DNA of 64,000 nt, taken from Mesorhizobium_B sp963522145 (GTDB lineage: Bacteria; Pseudomonadota; Alphaproteobacteria; Rhizobiales; Rhizobiaceae). The stretch covers positions 1 through 64,000 of the forward strand of contig CAUQXI010000002.1 in NCBI GenBank assembly GCA_963522145.1, given 5' to 3'. A model generated the notes under the pieces. It did not search any database and was not told the DNA's origin. It saw nothing but the letters and a program-made list of their open reading frames with translations. Numbering within the stretch: the first letter of the stretch is position 1; each line of letters begins with the position of its first letter. A program made the translations under genes and the position numbers. This document shows positions 27,876-39,466 of this stretch, piece by piece.

Positions 27876-30293
27876 ATGAAATTCACCCTGTCCTGGCTGA
27901 GAAACCATCTCGACACCGATGCCTTGCTCGCCGAGATCGCCGAGCGGCTGACCGCCATCGGGCTTGAGGTCGAGCATGTCGATTCCAAGGAGGCGCTGAA
28001 GCCTTTCGTGATCGCGAGGGTTCTGACGGCCGAGAAGCACCCGCAGGCCGACAAGCTTCAGGTGCTGACCGTGGACACGGGCAGTGACAAGCCGCTCCAG
28101 GTGGTCTGCGGCGCGCCCAATGCGCGGGCTGGGCTGGTCGGCGCCTTCGCAGGGCCGGGCACCTATATTCCTGGCATCGACGTGACGCTGGGTGTCGGCA
28201 AGATCCGCGGCGTGGAAAGCTTCGGCATGATGTGCTCGGAGCGCGAGTTGCAATTGTCGGACGAGCATTCCGGCATCATCGACCTGCCGGCGGACGCGCC
28301 CGTGGGCACGAGCTTCGCCGCTTATGCGGGGCTCGATGATCCGGTGATCGAGATCAACCTGACGCCGAACCGGCCCGATGCCACCGGCGTTCATGGCATC
28401 GCGCGCGATCTCGCCGCGTCCGGGCTCGGCACGTTGAAGGACTATGGGTCGATCGAAGCGGTGGAGGGCAGCTTTCCTTGCCCGGTGAAGGTGCGGATTG
28501 AGGCCCCTGAGATCTGCCCCGGCTTCGCGCTCAGGCTGGTGCGCGGTGTCCACAACGGGCCGTCGCCGCGCTGGCTGCAGCAGCGGCTGCTCGCGGTCGG
28601 TTTGCGCCCCATCAATGCGCTGGTCGACATCACCAACTACATCACCTTCGATCGCGGCCGGCCGCTCCATGTCTTCGATGCGGCCAAGGTACAGGGCGGC
28701 CTTGTGGTGCGCCGTGCTGTTGAAGGGGAAACGCTGCTCGCGCTCGACGGGCGCCAATATACGCTGACATCCGAAACCTGCGTGATCGCCGATGATAACG
28801 GCGTCGAATCGATCGCCGGCATCATGGGCGGCGAGCATTCCGGCTGCGACGAGAACACGCGCGACGTGCTGATCGAATCCGCGCTGTGGGATGCGCTCAA
28901 CATCGCTCGCACCGGCCGCGCGCTCGGGCTCCGCAGCGATGCGCGCTACCGCTTCGAGCGCGGCGTCGATCCCTGCTTCATGGAAGCGGGGCTGCAACTC
29001 GCCACCCGCATGGTGCTGGATCTGTGCGGCGGCGAGCCGAGCGAGGTCGTCATCATGGGTGATGCCGGTCAAGACTACAAGGTCGTGACCTTCCCGGCCT
29101 CCGAAGTGAAGCGTCTGACCGGGCTCGACGTGCCGACCGGAACCAGCCTCGACATCCTGCGTCGCCTCGGCTTCCAGCAGCGTGGCACGGGCGAGGTGAC
29201 GGAGGTGATCGTGCCGTCCTGGCGGCCCGACATCGACGGCAAGGCCGATCTCGTGGAAGAGGTCATGCGCATGGTGGGCGTGAACGAGATTGCGCCCGAG
29301 CCATTGCCCGCCCATGCGAGTGTCAATACCCGCATCCTGACCACGATCCAGATCCGCACGCGGAATGCGCGACGGGCGCTTGCCGCGCGCGGCATGATGG
29401 AGGCCGTGACCTACTCCTTTATTCCGGCGGAACATGCCGCCCTTTTCGGCGGCGGGCAGGACGCGCTCAGGCTCGCCAATCCGATCGCCGCCGACATGTC
29501 GGACATGCGACCCTCGCTGCTGCCCGGCCTGATCGCGGCTGCCGGCCGCAACGCGGCGCGCGGCATCGCCGACGTCGCCCTTTTCGAAGTGTCGGGCACC
29601 TATGAGGGCGAGGCGCCGGAGGCGCAGCGCCGCGTAGCGGCCGGCATCCGCCGCGGCACGGCCAAGCTTGAAGGGGCGGGCCGCGCATGGTCGAGCAACG
29701 CGTCACCGGTCGGCGTCTTCGACGCCAAGGCGGATGCTCTGGCCGCGCTGGAAGCCTGCGGCGCACCGGTAGACAAGCTTCAGATGGAGGCCGGCGGACC
29801 GGCCTGGTTCCATCCCGGCCGCTCGGGCACGATCAGGCTCGGACCGAAGACGGTGCTCGCCACATTCGGCGAGCTTCATCCGTCCGTGCTGGAAACGCTC
29901 GACGTGAGCGGCCCGCTTTGCGGCTTCGAGGTGTTCGTGGACGCGATCCCCGAGCCCAAGCAGAAGCCGACCCGCACCAAACCCCGGCTCGACCTTTCGC
30001 CGTTCCAGGGCGTCACGCGCGACTTCGCCTTCGTGGTGGACAGGCACGTCGAGGCCGGCGCGATTTCGCGCGCAGTGCTGGGCGCCGATCGCAAGCTGAT
30101 CACCGGCGTCAACGTGTTCGACGTGTTCGAGGGTCCGAGCCTGGGTGAGAACAAGAAGTCGGTGGCGATCGAGGTTGCGATCCAGCCGGTGGAGCGCACA
30201 CTGACGGACGAGGATTTCGAGGCGCTGGCAGCCAGGATCGTGGCGGGCGTGGCCAAGCAGACGGGCGGAACATTGCGGGCTAGAGATCTATAA
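27876..30293 (+). CDS. pheT: Phenylalanyl-tRNA synthetase beta subunit
   Basis: Recognises tRNA-Phe and carries the editing site. The 805-residue protein has the N-terminal EMAP/tRNA-binding domain (IARVLTAEKHPQADKLQVL), B3/B4 editing domains, B5 domain, core and the C-terminal ferredoxin-like anticodon domain (SPFQGVTRDFAFVVD). The stop codon region overlaps 14 bases with the tail of the opposite-strand AT-rich gene. The last residues, RARDL, may have been altered by that insertion. Confidence 0.97.
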   Translation: MKFTLSWLRNHLDTDALLAEIAERLTAIGLEVEHVDSKEALKPFVIARVLTAEKHPQADKLQVLTVDTGSDKPLQVVCGAPNARAGLVGAFAGPGTYIPGIDVTLGVGKIRGVESFGMMCSERELQLSDEHSGIIDLPADAPVGTSFAAYAGLDDPVIEINLTPNRPDATGVHGIARDLAASGLGTLKDYGSIEAVEGSFPCPVKVRIEAPEICPGFALRLVRGVHNGPSPRWLQQRLLAVGLRPINALVDITNYITFDRGRPLHVFDAAKVQGGLVVRRAVEGETLLALDGRQYTLTSETCVIADDNGVESIAGIMGGEHSGCDENTRDVLIESALWDALNIARTGRALGLRSDARYRFERGVDPCFMEAGLQLATRMVLDLCGGEPSEVVIMGDAGQDYKVVTFPASEVKRLTGLDVPTGTSLDILRRLGFQQRGTGEVTEVIVPSWRPDIDGKADLVEEVMRMVGVNEIAPEPLPAHASVNTRILTTIQIRTRNARRALAARGMMEAVTYSFIPAEHAALFGGGQDALRLANPIAADMSDMRPSLLPGLIAAAGRNAARGIADVALFEVSGTYEGEAPEAQRRVAAGIRRGTAKLEGAGRAWSSNASPVGVFDAKADALAALEACGAPVDKLQMEAGGPAWFHPGRSGTIRLGPKTVLATFGELHPSVLETLDVSGPLCGFEVFVDAIPEPKQKPTRTKPRLDLSPFQGVTRDFAFVVDRHVEAGAISRAVLGADRKLITGVNVFDVFEGPSLGENKKSVAIEVAIQPVERTLTDEDFEALAARIVAGVAKQTGGTLRARDL

Positions 30294-31131
30294 TAAGGAG
30301 CCTCTTAGTCCTGCCATTAGAGCTTTCGTAAACAATCGATTCGAATTCGATTGCTTGATTTCCCAACTTTAAGGCGTTGGCACGAAGACTGGATGTCACT
30401 GAGTCGAGATATCTAGAATTCCTTAGCGTATCCGATAATACGAATGGAACCGTTCTTCCCTCCGATGGAATATATACTCGCCCTGTAAAAGAATTTATGT
30501 TATAACTAGAAATGGCGCCGCTAAACGACTCCGGCGAGGGGCGCTCTACCGACTGAGAGATATATCGATATGTGTCCTCATCGATCGTAAAATCAGAAAT
30601 CCTTGAGGAGGCGCACAGGACATGAGCGTAATCTGAAGTTCTTGACTCGACAATCGGTCGATGAATATCTCCAATCGATTTTTCGCACCGTTCTATCACT
30701 GCGTCCAAAGTGCCAACTGAGAGTTTATCGCTTGCCTCAGGTGCTGAGTTCCTACCATCTTCTAAAATTTTCCTTATCGATTTGGAGTAATCTAAATCTC
30801 TGCCAGTTGCAGTTTTTATAACGTAATCGTATGCGGAATATAGTAGATGACCAATCGGCGTCTCTCTCGCAGCGTTATTAAGCGCCCAAATTCCTCCGAT
30901 GACAACTGTGAGCTCGGCTACCCAACTACCCGCTCGCGGCGGAGCAATTAGGACGGATGCACCTTTCAGCGCTGGAGCTTTGACTATGATATCGCCATTC
31001 AACACGGCGTGAGTCGTTAGTGCAATTGAGCGTTCAAATCCCTGCAAAGCTTTAGCCGCATCATACGCATTTATAAGGTGTTCATTAGCGGTTCCGCCCT
31101 CGAACGATAAGCGAAACGACACAGTGGTCAT
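30280..31131 (-). CDS. Unknown AT-rich protein (probable acquired gene)
   Basis: I do not recognise this 283-residue protein. It begins MTTVSFRLSFEGG, has an early alpha/beta-looking domain (about residues 1-65), a moderately hydrophobic stretch at about 72-90 that might be one membrane-associated helix, and a C-terminal part (about 190-283) rich in beta-type residues. Start ATG 31131 has an excellent site, GGAGGAG, close upstream. The gene is clearly AT-richer than all neighbours and uses ATA, AGA and TTA codons. Its stop codon lies within the last codons of pheT on the other strand. No integrase or partner gene is beside it. It may be a single-gene cargo; function unassigned. Confidence 0.7.
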   Translation of the reverse strand: MTTVSFRLSFEGGTANEHLINAYDAAKALQGFERSIALTTHAVLNGDIIVKAPALKGASVLIAPPRAGSWVAELTVVIGGIWALNNAARETPIGHLLYSAYDYVIKTATGRDLDYSKSIRKILEDGRNSAPEASDKLSVGTLDAVIERCEKSIGDIHRPIVESRTSDYAHVLCASSRISDFTIDEDTYRYISQSVERPSPESFSGAISSYNINSFTGRVYIPSEGRTVPFVLSDTLRNSRYLDSVTSSLRANALKLGNQAIEFESIVYESSNGRTKRLLIIDL

Positions 31132-31219
31132 GTCTCCTCCACATCCATGTCAGCTTGCAAGCGGTGCCGACTTGTAGCCTACAAATAAGTGTCTCAAAGT
31201 AAAGCAGGAGGTATCTAGG

Positions 31220-32206
31220 GTGTTCCGCTGGGGTGTTCTTTCGACGGCGAGGATCGGTCGGGAGCATGTGCTGCCGGCGATTGCCGAATCCGACAATGGC
31301 GTGCTCTGGGCGGTGGCGAGCCGCGACAAGGAACGGGCCAAGGCGCTGGCCGCGCGGTTCAATGCGCCACACGCCTTCGGCTCGTATGAGGAACTGCTCG
31401 CTTCGCCAGAGGTGGATGGCGTTTACATCCCCCTGCCGACCTCCCAGCACGTCGAAGGGGCGGTGAAGGCAGCGGATGCCGGCAAGCATGTGCTGGTGGA
31501 AAAGCCGCTGGCGCTCCAGGCCGGGGAGATCGACGCCGTGATCGCCGCGCGCGACCGCAACGGCGTGAGCGTCTCCGAAGCCTTCATGGTCACCTACCAT
31601 CCGCAATGGCTGAAGGTGCGCGAGCTGGTGGCAGCCGGCGCGATCGGGCAGCTGCGCCATGTGCAGGGCTGCTTCACCTATTTCAACACCGATCCGCAGA
31701 ACATGCGCAATCGGCTCGAGCTCGGCGGCGGCGCGCTGCCCGACATCGGCGTATATCCGACCGTGTCCACCCGCTTCGTGACGGGCGCGGAGCCGGTCCG
31801 CGTGCAGGCTAAGGTGGAGCGTGATCCGGGTTTCGGCACCGACATCTATTCGAGCATCCGCGCCGATTTCGGTGGTTTCGAGCTGAGCTTCTACCTGTCC
31901 ACCCAGATGGCGGCGCGGCAGTTGATGGTGTTCCACGGCACCCGCGGCTTCATCGAGGTGCGCTCGCCCTTCAATGCCGGCCTCTACGAGCACCACCGGA
32001 TCGAGCTGCACAATGACGACCACCAGGAGGCGACCGTGTTCCGCTTTCCCGGCGTGAACCAGTACCGCCTTCAGGCCGAAAGCTTCGTGCGGCATACGCG
32101 CGGCGAGGGCGTCTCGATCTTCGAGCTCGAAGATTCGGTCAGGAACCAGAAGCTGATCGATGCTGTCTTCCGCGCCGGTGAAAGCGGCAGCTGGGAAGCT
32201 GTTTAA
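31220..32206 (+). CDS. Gfo/Idh/MocA-family NAD(P) oxidoreductase
   Basis: Probable sugar or polyol dehydrogenase of 328 residues. The N-terminal Rossmann domain shows GVLSTARIGREHVLPAI and the family motif EKPLAL; the C-terminal alpha/beta domain includes GGGALPDIGVYP. Start GTG 31220 is preceded by a perfect AGGAGG with 8-base spacer. The gene sits alone between the AT-rich gene and dnaK, and its substrate cannot be read from context. Confidence 0.9.
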   Translation: MFRWGVLSTARIGREHVLPAIAESDNGVLWAVASRDKERAKALAARFNAPHAFGSYEELLASPEVDGVYIPLPTSQHVEGAVKAADAGKHVLVEKPLALQAGEIDAVIAARDRNGVSVSEAFMVTYHPQWLKVRELVAAGAIGQLRHVQGCFTYFNTDPQNMRNRLELGGGALPDIGVYPTVSTRFVTGAEPVRVQAKVERDPGFGTDIYSSIRADFGGFELSFYLSTQMAARQLMVFHGTRGFIEVRSPFNAGLYEHHRIELHNDDHQEATVFRFPGVNQYRLQAESFVRHTRGEGVSIFELEDSVRNQKLIDAVFRAGESGSWEAV

Positions 32207-32222
32207 GCGGGCGGCAAACAAC

Positions 32223-32251
32223 CTTGCGCGCCCAAATTCCCCTTCTTATAT
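32223..32251 (+). promoter_or_regulatory. Probable dnaK promoter
   Basis: CTTGCG (32223-32228) and CTTATAT (32245-32251), 16 bases apart, closely match the rhizobial housekeeping consensus CTTGAC-N17-CYTATNT. An RpoH promoter for dnaK is expected in alphaproteobacteria; the CTTG element fits both sigma factors, so which one reads it is uncertain. Confidence 0.6.
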
Positions 32252-32376
32252 AGGCCGCAGCCCTGCGGAGGAGCCTTGTTGCAAGGCGACGTTTGCGGGG
32301 AATTCCTGGACAAGAAGGGGGCTGCCGCCGGAACGCCGACAAGGGTCCTGGCAGCCTGCCAAGCGGAGAGAACATA

Positions 32377-34296
<1,920 letters not shown>

Positions 34297-34318
34297 GTGC
34301 TGAACAGCTGAAATCGAG

Positions 34319-34350
34319 AAGCCCGGGCTTAAAGGTCCGGGCTTTTTGTT
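34319..34350 (+). terminator. Rho-independent terminator after dnaK
   Basis: An 8-bp stem (AAGCCCGG / CCGGGCTT) with a 10-base loop is followed by a T-rich run. It starts 23 bp after the dnaK stop and partly separates dnaK from dnaJ. Confidence 0.88.
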
Positions 34351-34597
34351 TGGTGCGCGAGTAGGTCCCTGTGAGTTCCGGCGCAGCATCGCTGCCTTTG
34401 GAGATCCGTAGGTCCATTGTAAGCGGCATCCGATCGGCAGACGCGTCGGCTGCGCTTCCATGCAACAGTTCCGCAAAAAAGCGTCGCCTGCTGCGCGCGC
34501 TCTGGCATCGCGGCGCGGCACTTACTATTTCGGGCGAAATCAAGACCACTGCCGAAGATTTCAGAGGCAGGTCCGGTGATCTTTTCAAAGGCACGTC
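34351..34597 (+). other. dnaK-dnaJ intergenic region
   Basis: No gene and no convincing promoter are seen in these 247 bp. Because a terminator precedes it, a separate dnaJ promoter is expected here. Confidence 0.3.
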
Positions 34598-35719
34598 ATG
34601 AAGGCTGATTTCTATGAGACGCTGGGCGTCTCGAAAGGTGCTGACGAAAAGGAACTGAAAAGCGCCTTTCGCAAGCTCGCCATGCAGTTCCATCCCGACA
34701 AGAACCCGGGCGACAAGGCTTGCGAGCACCGCTTCAAGGAAATCAACGAAGCTTATGAATGCCTGAAGGACCCGCAGAAACGCGCAGCCTATGACCGGTT
34801 CGGCCACGCCGCCTTCGAGAATGGTGGTGCGGGCGGCGCGGGATTCGCCGCCGGCGGCTTCTCCGACATCTTCGAGGATATCTTCGGCGACATGATGGGC
34901 CGCCGCCAGCGCACGAGCAACGGCCGCGAGCGGGGCGCCGACCTGCGCTACAATATGGAGATCACGCTGGAGGAGGCGTTTGCCGGCAAGACCGCGCAGA
35001 TCCGCGTGCCGTCTTCCATCATCTGCGACGAATGTTCGGGCTCGGGCGCAAAGCCCGGCACCCAGCCCGTCACGTGCTCCATGTGCGGCGGCGCGGGCCG
35101 CGTGCGCGCGGCGCAGGGCTTCTTTTCGATCGAGCGCACCTGCCCGCAATGCCAGGGCCGCGGCACCACCATCAAGGACCCGTGCCCTAAATGCCACGGC
35201 CAGGGCCGTGTCACGGAGGAGCGCTCGCTTTCCGTCAACATTCCGGCCGGCATCGAGGACGGCACCCGTATCCGGCTTGCGGGCGAGGGAGAGGCGGGCA
35301 CGAGAGGCGGGCCGACCGGCGACCTTTACATCTTCCTGGCCGTCAAACCGCATGAATTCTTCGGCCGCGACGGCGCCGACCTGTACTGCAAGGTGCCGAT
35401 CTCGATGACCACGGCCGCACTTGGCGGCTCTTTCGAGGTTGCCTCGCTGGACGGCACGCGCACCAAGGTCAAGGTTCCCGAAGGCACCCAGCACGGCAAG
35501 CAGTTCCGCCTCAGGAACAAGGGCATGCCTGTGTTGCGTCAGACGGCGGTCGGCGATCTGCACATCCAGACAGTGGTGGAAACGCCGCAGAACCTGTCCA
35601 AGCGGCAACGCGAACTCCTGGAGGAATTCGAGCAGCTCTCCTCCAAGGACAACAGCCCGCAATCGAGCGGGTTCTTCTCCCGCATGAAGGACTTCTTCGA
35701 ATCGTTCGGGGAGAACTGA
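34598..35719 (+). CDS. dnaJ: Chaperone DnaJ (Hsp40)
   Basis: Co-chaperone that stimulates DnaK and delivers substrates. The 373-residue protein has a J domain with HPD at residues 32-34, a Gly/Phe-rich linker, and four zinc-binding repeats (CDECSGSG, CSMCGGAG, CPQCQGRG, CPKCHGQG), so it is a complete type I DnaJ. pmtA follows 88 bp later. Confidence 0.98.
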   Translation: MKADFYETLGVSKGADEKELKSAFRKLAMQFHPDKNPGDKACEHRFKEINEAYECLKDPQKRAAYDRFGHAAFENGGAGGAGFAAGGFSDIFEDIFGDMMGRRQRTSNGRERGADLRYNMEITLEEAFAGKTAQIRVPSSIICDECSGSGAKPGTQPVTCSMCGGAGRVRAAQGFFSIERTCPQCQGRGTTIKDPCPKCHGQGRVTEERSLSVNIPAGIEDGTRIRLAGEGEAGTRGGPTGDLYIFLAVKPHEFFGRDGADLYCKVPISMTTAALGGSFEVASLDGTRTKVKVPEGTQHGKQFRLRNKGMPVLRQTAVGDLHIQTVVETPQNLSKRQRELLEEFEQLSSKDNSPQSSGFFSRMKDFFESFGEN

Positions 35720-35807
35720 CGCCGTGGTCGCGTGATTGCGCCATTTGATTGCGTCATACCGCCGAGTCTGATTAAGCCACCGCATCGAGGTGGAAGGATA
35801 AAGGCTG

Positions 35808-36410
35808 ATGGCATTCAACCTGCGCAAGGCGATCACGGGCAGGCTCGATGAGGAGATTCGCTTCTTCAAGGGCTGGATGGACCAGCCGAAGGCCGTCGGC
35901 GCGGTGCTGCCCACCAGCGGGGTCACCGCGCGTCGCATGGCGTCCGTCATCAACACGGCCTCTACGCTTCCCGTCCTTGAGCTGGGGCCGGGCACCGGCG
36001 TGGTCACCCGCGCCATCCTCGATCACGGAGTCGCGGACGAACGTCTCGTCTGCGTGGAATATTCGCCTGAGTTCGTCACCCATCTGCGCAAGCGCTTTCC
36101 GGCAGTGCGCGTGGTGGAGGGAGACGCTTTCGATCTCCATCAAAGCCTGCCTGACATGGCGACCCAGAAATTCGATGCGGTGATCTCCGCCGTGCCGCTG
36201 TTGAGCTTCCCTGTCGCGCGCCGGGTGGCCTATCTCGAATCGCTGCTGGATCGGCTGCCTGCTGGACGTCCGGTGGTGCAGATCACCTATGGGCCGCGCT
36301 CGCCCGTGCCTTCTGGCCGCGGCAATTACACGGTGGAGCACATGGACTTCGTGCTGCGCAACTTCCCGCCCGCGCAGCTCTGGCTGTATCGCCGCCCCTG
36401 GGGCCACTGA
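35808..36410 (+). CDS. pmtA: Phosphatidylethanolamine N-methyltransferase PmtA, rhizobial type
   Basis: SAM-dependent enzyme that methylates phosphatidylethanolamine stepwise to phosphatidylcholine at the inner membrane. The 200-residue protein has the SAM loop LELGPGTGVVT, the acidic VEYSPEF, and the rhizobial VPLLSFPVARR and ITYGPRSPVP regions. GGAAGGATAAAGGCTG precedes the ATG. Position after dnaJ and before pyrF is conserved in rhizobia, supporting the assignment. Confidence 0.88.
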   Translation: MAFNLRKAITGRLDEEIRFFKGWMDQPKAVGAVLPTSGVTARRMASVINTASTLPVLELGPGTGVVTRAILDHGVADERLVCVEYSPEFVTHLRKRFPAVRVVEGDAFDLHQSLPDMATQKFDAVISAVPLLSFPVARRVAYLESLLDRLPAGRPVVQITYGPRSPVPSGRGNYTVEHMDFVLRNFPPAQLWLYRRPWGH

Positions 36411-36415
36411 GAGCC

Positions 36416-37006
36416 TTGGCGCCCAAGGTTCTGGTTCTTGCCGGCTCCACGCGAGCCGGCGCCTTCAGCGGCAAGACGGCGGCGGTCGCCGCACGCGTGC
36501 TCGCGCTTCAGGGCGCAGAGGTGACGCGGATCGATCTCGGCGACTATCCGCTTCCGCTGATGAACGAGGACCTGGAACGCGAGGAGGGGATCCCCGACAA
36601 TGCCATCCGTCTCGCTCGGCTTTTCGCCCGGAGCCATGGCGTCCTGATCGCGAGCCCCGAATACAACGCCTCGATCCCGCCTTTGCTGAAGAACACGCTC
36701 GACTGGCTCAGCCGCGTCAAGCGCGACGGAACCGAGGCGCTGCGGCCCTTCGAGAACAAGGTGGCGGCGCTCTGCTCCTCCTCGAACGGCAATTTCGCCG
36801 GCATCCGCTGTCTGGTGCACCTGCGGGCTGTCGTCATGGCCTGCGGCGCGGAGGTGATCACGCCGCAATGCTCGATCCCGCGCGCCGGCGAAGCCTTCGA
36901 CGAGAACGGGTTGTTGAAGGACGAGCGCTTGCGGGGGACGATGGACAGGCTCGCGGCCGCGCTGGTGGAGCGCCTGCGCGAGAAAGCACGAGGGCTTGAG
37001 GCATGA
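36416..37006 (+). CDS. NADPH-dependent FMN reductase family protein
   Basis: Flavodoxin-like oxidoreductase of 196 residues. The phosphate-binding loop LAGSTRAGAFSGKTAA and the SPEYNASIPPLLKNTLDW motif identify the family (flavin/quinone/chromate reductase group). It begins at TTG 36416, five bases after pmtA, and ends with an ATGA overlap into pyrF, so all three genes are likely co-transcribed. Electron acceptor unknown. Confidence 0.88.
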   Translation: MAPKVLVLAGSTRAGAFSGKTAAVAARVLALQGAEVTRIDLGDYPLPLMNEDLEREEGIPDNAIRLARLFARSHGVLIASPEYNASIPPLLKNTLDWLSRVKRDGTEALRPFENKVAALCSSSNGNFAGIRCLVHLRAVVMACGAEVITPQCSIPRAGEAFDENGLLKDERLRGTMDRLAAALVERLREKARGLEA

Positions 37007-37692
37007 CGATCGACGGACGCCTGATTGTTGGTCTCGACGTGGCCACCGTGCCCGACGCCGAGCGCGTGGTGCGCGAACTCGACGGGCTCGTGTCCTTCTT
37101 CAAGATCGGCCACGGACTCGCTTTTACAGGCGGGCTCGAACTCGCCCGGGATCTGGCGGCCGGCGGCGCGCAGGTCTTTCTCGACATGAAGCTGCTCGAC
37201 ATCGACAACACGGTGGCGAACGGCGTGGAGAAGATTGCCGGCATGGGCATGGCGATGCTGACGCTTCATGCCTACCCGAAGGCCATGCGCGCGGCGGTGG
37301 CGGCGTCAAAGGGTTCGAGCCTCACGCTTCTGGCGGTCAGTGTTCTCACCTCCATGGACGATGCCGATCTCACGGAAGCCGGCTATGCGATGGGGGCGGA
37401 GGCGCTGGTCTCGCGCCGCGCCGCGCAGGCTCGGGAGGCGGGCATGGGCGGCATCGTCTGCGCGCCGACGGAAGCAAGAGCGGTGCGAGCGCTTGTGGGC
37501 GACGCCATGGCGATCGTGACGCCGGGCATCCGTCCGGCGGGCGCAGAAAGCGGCGACCAGAAGCGGGTCGCCACCCCGGCGGACGCCATCCGCGCCGGCG
37601 CGAGCCATCTCGTGGTCGCCCGCCCGATCATCGCCGCACCCGACCCCCGCGAGGCGGCAAGCGCCATTCTCGCCGAGATGGCGTCGGCCTGA
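37003..37692 (+). CDS. pyrF: Orotidine 5'-phosphate decarboxylase
   Basis: Last step of UMP synthesis. The 229-residue barrel has the active-site motif FLDMKLLDIDNTV (Asp-x-Lys-x-x-Asp) and the VTPGIRPAGAESGDQKRVATP phosphate-binding region in two pieces. It starts inside the stop of the flavin reductase gene (ATGA). Confidence 0.96.
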   Translation: MTIDGRLIVGLDVATVPDAERVVRELDGLVSFFKIGHGLAFTGGLELARDLAAGGAQVFLDMKLLDIDNTVANGVEKIAGMGMAMLTLHAYPKAMRAAVAASKGSSLTLLAVSVLTSMDDADLTEAGYAMGAEALVSRRAAQAREAGMGGIVCAPTEARAVRALVGDAMAIVTPGIRPAGAESGDQKRVATPADAIRAGASHLVVARPIIAAPDPREAASAILAEMASA

Positions 37693-37710
37693 AGGCAACA
37701 GGAGGAAGCC

Positions 37711-38004
37711 ATGGCCAAGGGATACTGGATCGCCCGCGTCGATGTGTTCGATGCGGAAGGCTACAAGGATTATGTGGAAGCGGCGCGGCCGGCCTTTGCC
37801 GCGCACGGTGCGCGCTTTCTGACGCGCGGCGGCGCCTTCCACGGCGTGGAGGGCAAGGCCCGCGCGCGCAATGTGGTGATCGAGTTTGGGTCGCTCGACG
37901 CCGCGCGCGTCTGCTACGAGTCGCCCGAATACCAGGCGGCAAAGGCGATCCGCCAGCGCTACTCCGAAGCGGAGCTGGTGCTGGTGGAAGGCGTGGAGGC
38001 CTGA
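37711..38004 (+). CDS. DUF1330 family protein
   Basis: Small ferredoxin-fold (dimeric alpha-beta barrel) protein of 97 residues. It shows GYWIARVDVFDAEGYKDY and VVIEFGSLDAARVCYESPEY, diagnostic of DUF1330. AGGAGG precedes the ATG with a 6-base gap, and it follows pyrF after 18 bp. Function unknown. Confidence 0.9.
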   Translation: MAKGYWIARVDVFDAEGYKDYVEAARPAFAAHGARFLTRGGAFHGVEGKARARNVVIEFGSLDAARVCYESPEYQAAKAIRQRYSEAELVLVEGVEA

Positions 38005-38194
38005 AAGGCGTCATGCGCTGAGGCAATCCGCCGGCCACGGAATGCGCCTTTCCGGCCACAGGCCGGCACACTCCGACACCGCGCCGTTGCGTGAGGCGTC
38101 CGCTGCATTACCTTTGCGGGATGCGTGCCGGCTGATCCCCCGGGGATCGTGCTGCTGAAACGCTTATGCCGGATCAGGCTGGAAGGTCGTGCCG

Positions 38195-39466
38195 ATGATG
38201 TACCAGTTCTATGAGCTGAACCACGCAGCCCTTCAGCCGGCCCGCGCCTATGCGGATGCGGTGAAGCTGTTCTGCTCCAACCCGCTCAACCCGTTCTCCG
38301 TCACGCCGGTCGCCCGCTCGCTGGCTGCCGGCGCCGAACTGTTCGAGCGCGTCACGCGCCGCTACGGCAAGCCGAGCTTCAACCTGGAAGAGACTAGCAT
38401 TGATGGGCGCGCGTTGCCGGTGGCCGAGCGCGTCGTGTGGTCAAAGCCGTTCTGCGACCTGATCCGCCTCGAGCGCGCGCTTCCTCCCGGCCGCGCGGAA
38501 GGCCCCAGGCTGCTGATCGTCGCGCCCATGTCGGGCCACTATGCCACGCTGCTGCGCGGCACGGTGGAAGCCATGCTGCCCCATGCCGATGTCCACATCA
38601 CCGACTGGACGGATGCCCGCATGGTCCCGCTCGCATCAGGCAGCTTCGATCTCGACGATTACATCGACTACCTTATCGAGATGCTCCATGCGCTTGGTCC
38701 GGGTACGCATGTGATGGCTGTGTGCCAGCCTTCTGTTCCCGTGCTGGCGGCGGTCGCGCTGATGGAGGCGCGGGGCGACCCGCTCGCGCCGTCCTCCATG
38801 ACGCTGATGGGCGGACCGATCGACACGCGGCGCAGCCCCACGGCGGTCAACGACCTCGCGACAGGCAAGAGCATCGACTGGTTCCGCGATCATGCGGTGA
38901 TGCCCGTGCCATGGCCCGAGCCCGGCTTCATGCGCATGGTCTATCCCGGCTTCCTGCAGCTTTCGGGCTTCATGGGCATGAATCTCGACCGTCACATCAC
39001 GGCGCATCGGGAGTTCTTCCAGCACCTCGTGCGCAATGACGGTGACAGCGCAGACAAGCATCGCGCCTTTTACGACGAATATTGCGCGGTGATGGATCTG
39101 ACCGCCGAGTTCTATCTGCAAACGGTGGAAACGGTCTTCATCCGCCACGACCTGCCGCGCGGAACCATGATGCACCGGAAGGAAGCCGTCGATCCGGGCG
39201 CCATCCGCAACACGGCTTTGTTCACCGTGGAAGGCGAGAACGACGACATTTCCGGCGTCGGCCAGACACAGGCCGCACACGACCTCTGCGCCAACCTGTC
39301 GCCTGAAAAGAAGGGGCACTACCTTCAGCCCCAGGTTGGCCATTACGGCGTCTTCAACGGCTCGCGCTATCGCAAGGAGATCGCGCCGCGCATTCTCGCC
39401 TTCATGGAGGAGCACGGCCGCGGCGGTTCTTCCACCGCGCCGAGTGCAGGTGATGCGCAGCACTAA
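38195..39466 (+). CDS. phaZ: Intracellular polyhydroxyalkanoate depolymerase
   Basis: Mobilises stored polyhydroxybutyrate to hydroxybutyrate. The 423-residue protein is of the cysteine-nucleophile intracellular type: Cys177 in MAVCQPSVPV, with the late histidine in QVGHYGVFNG. The N-terminal MMYQFYELNHA is typical of this family. ATG 38195 has GGAAGG 8 bases upstream; GTG 38189 is too close to it. The 190 bp before it shows no other gene. Confidence 0.94.
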   Translation: MMYQFYELNHAALQPARAYADAVKLFCSNPLNPFSVTPVARSLAAGAELFERVTRRYGKPSFNLEETSIDGRALPVAERVVWSKPFCDLIRLERALPPGRAEGPRLLIVAPMSGHYATLLRGTVEAMLPHADVHITDWTDARMVPLASGSFDLDDYIDYLIEMLHALGPGTHVMAVCQPSVPVLAAVALMEARGDPLAPSSMTLMGGPIDTRRSPTAVNDLATGKSIDWFRDHAVMPVPWPEPGFMRMVYPGFLQLSGFMGMNLDRHITAHREFFQHLVRNDGDSADKHRAFYDEYCAVMDLTAEFYLQTVETVFIRHDLPRGTMMHRKEAVDPGAIRNTALFTVEGENDDISGVGQTQAAHDLCANLSPEKKGHYLQPQVGHYGVFNGSRYRKEIAPRILAFMEEHGRGGSSTAPSAGDAQH

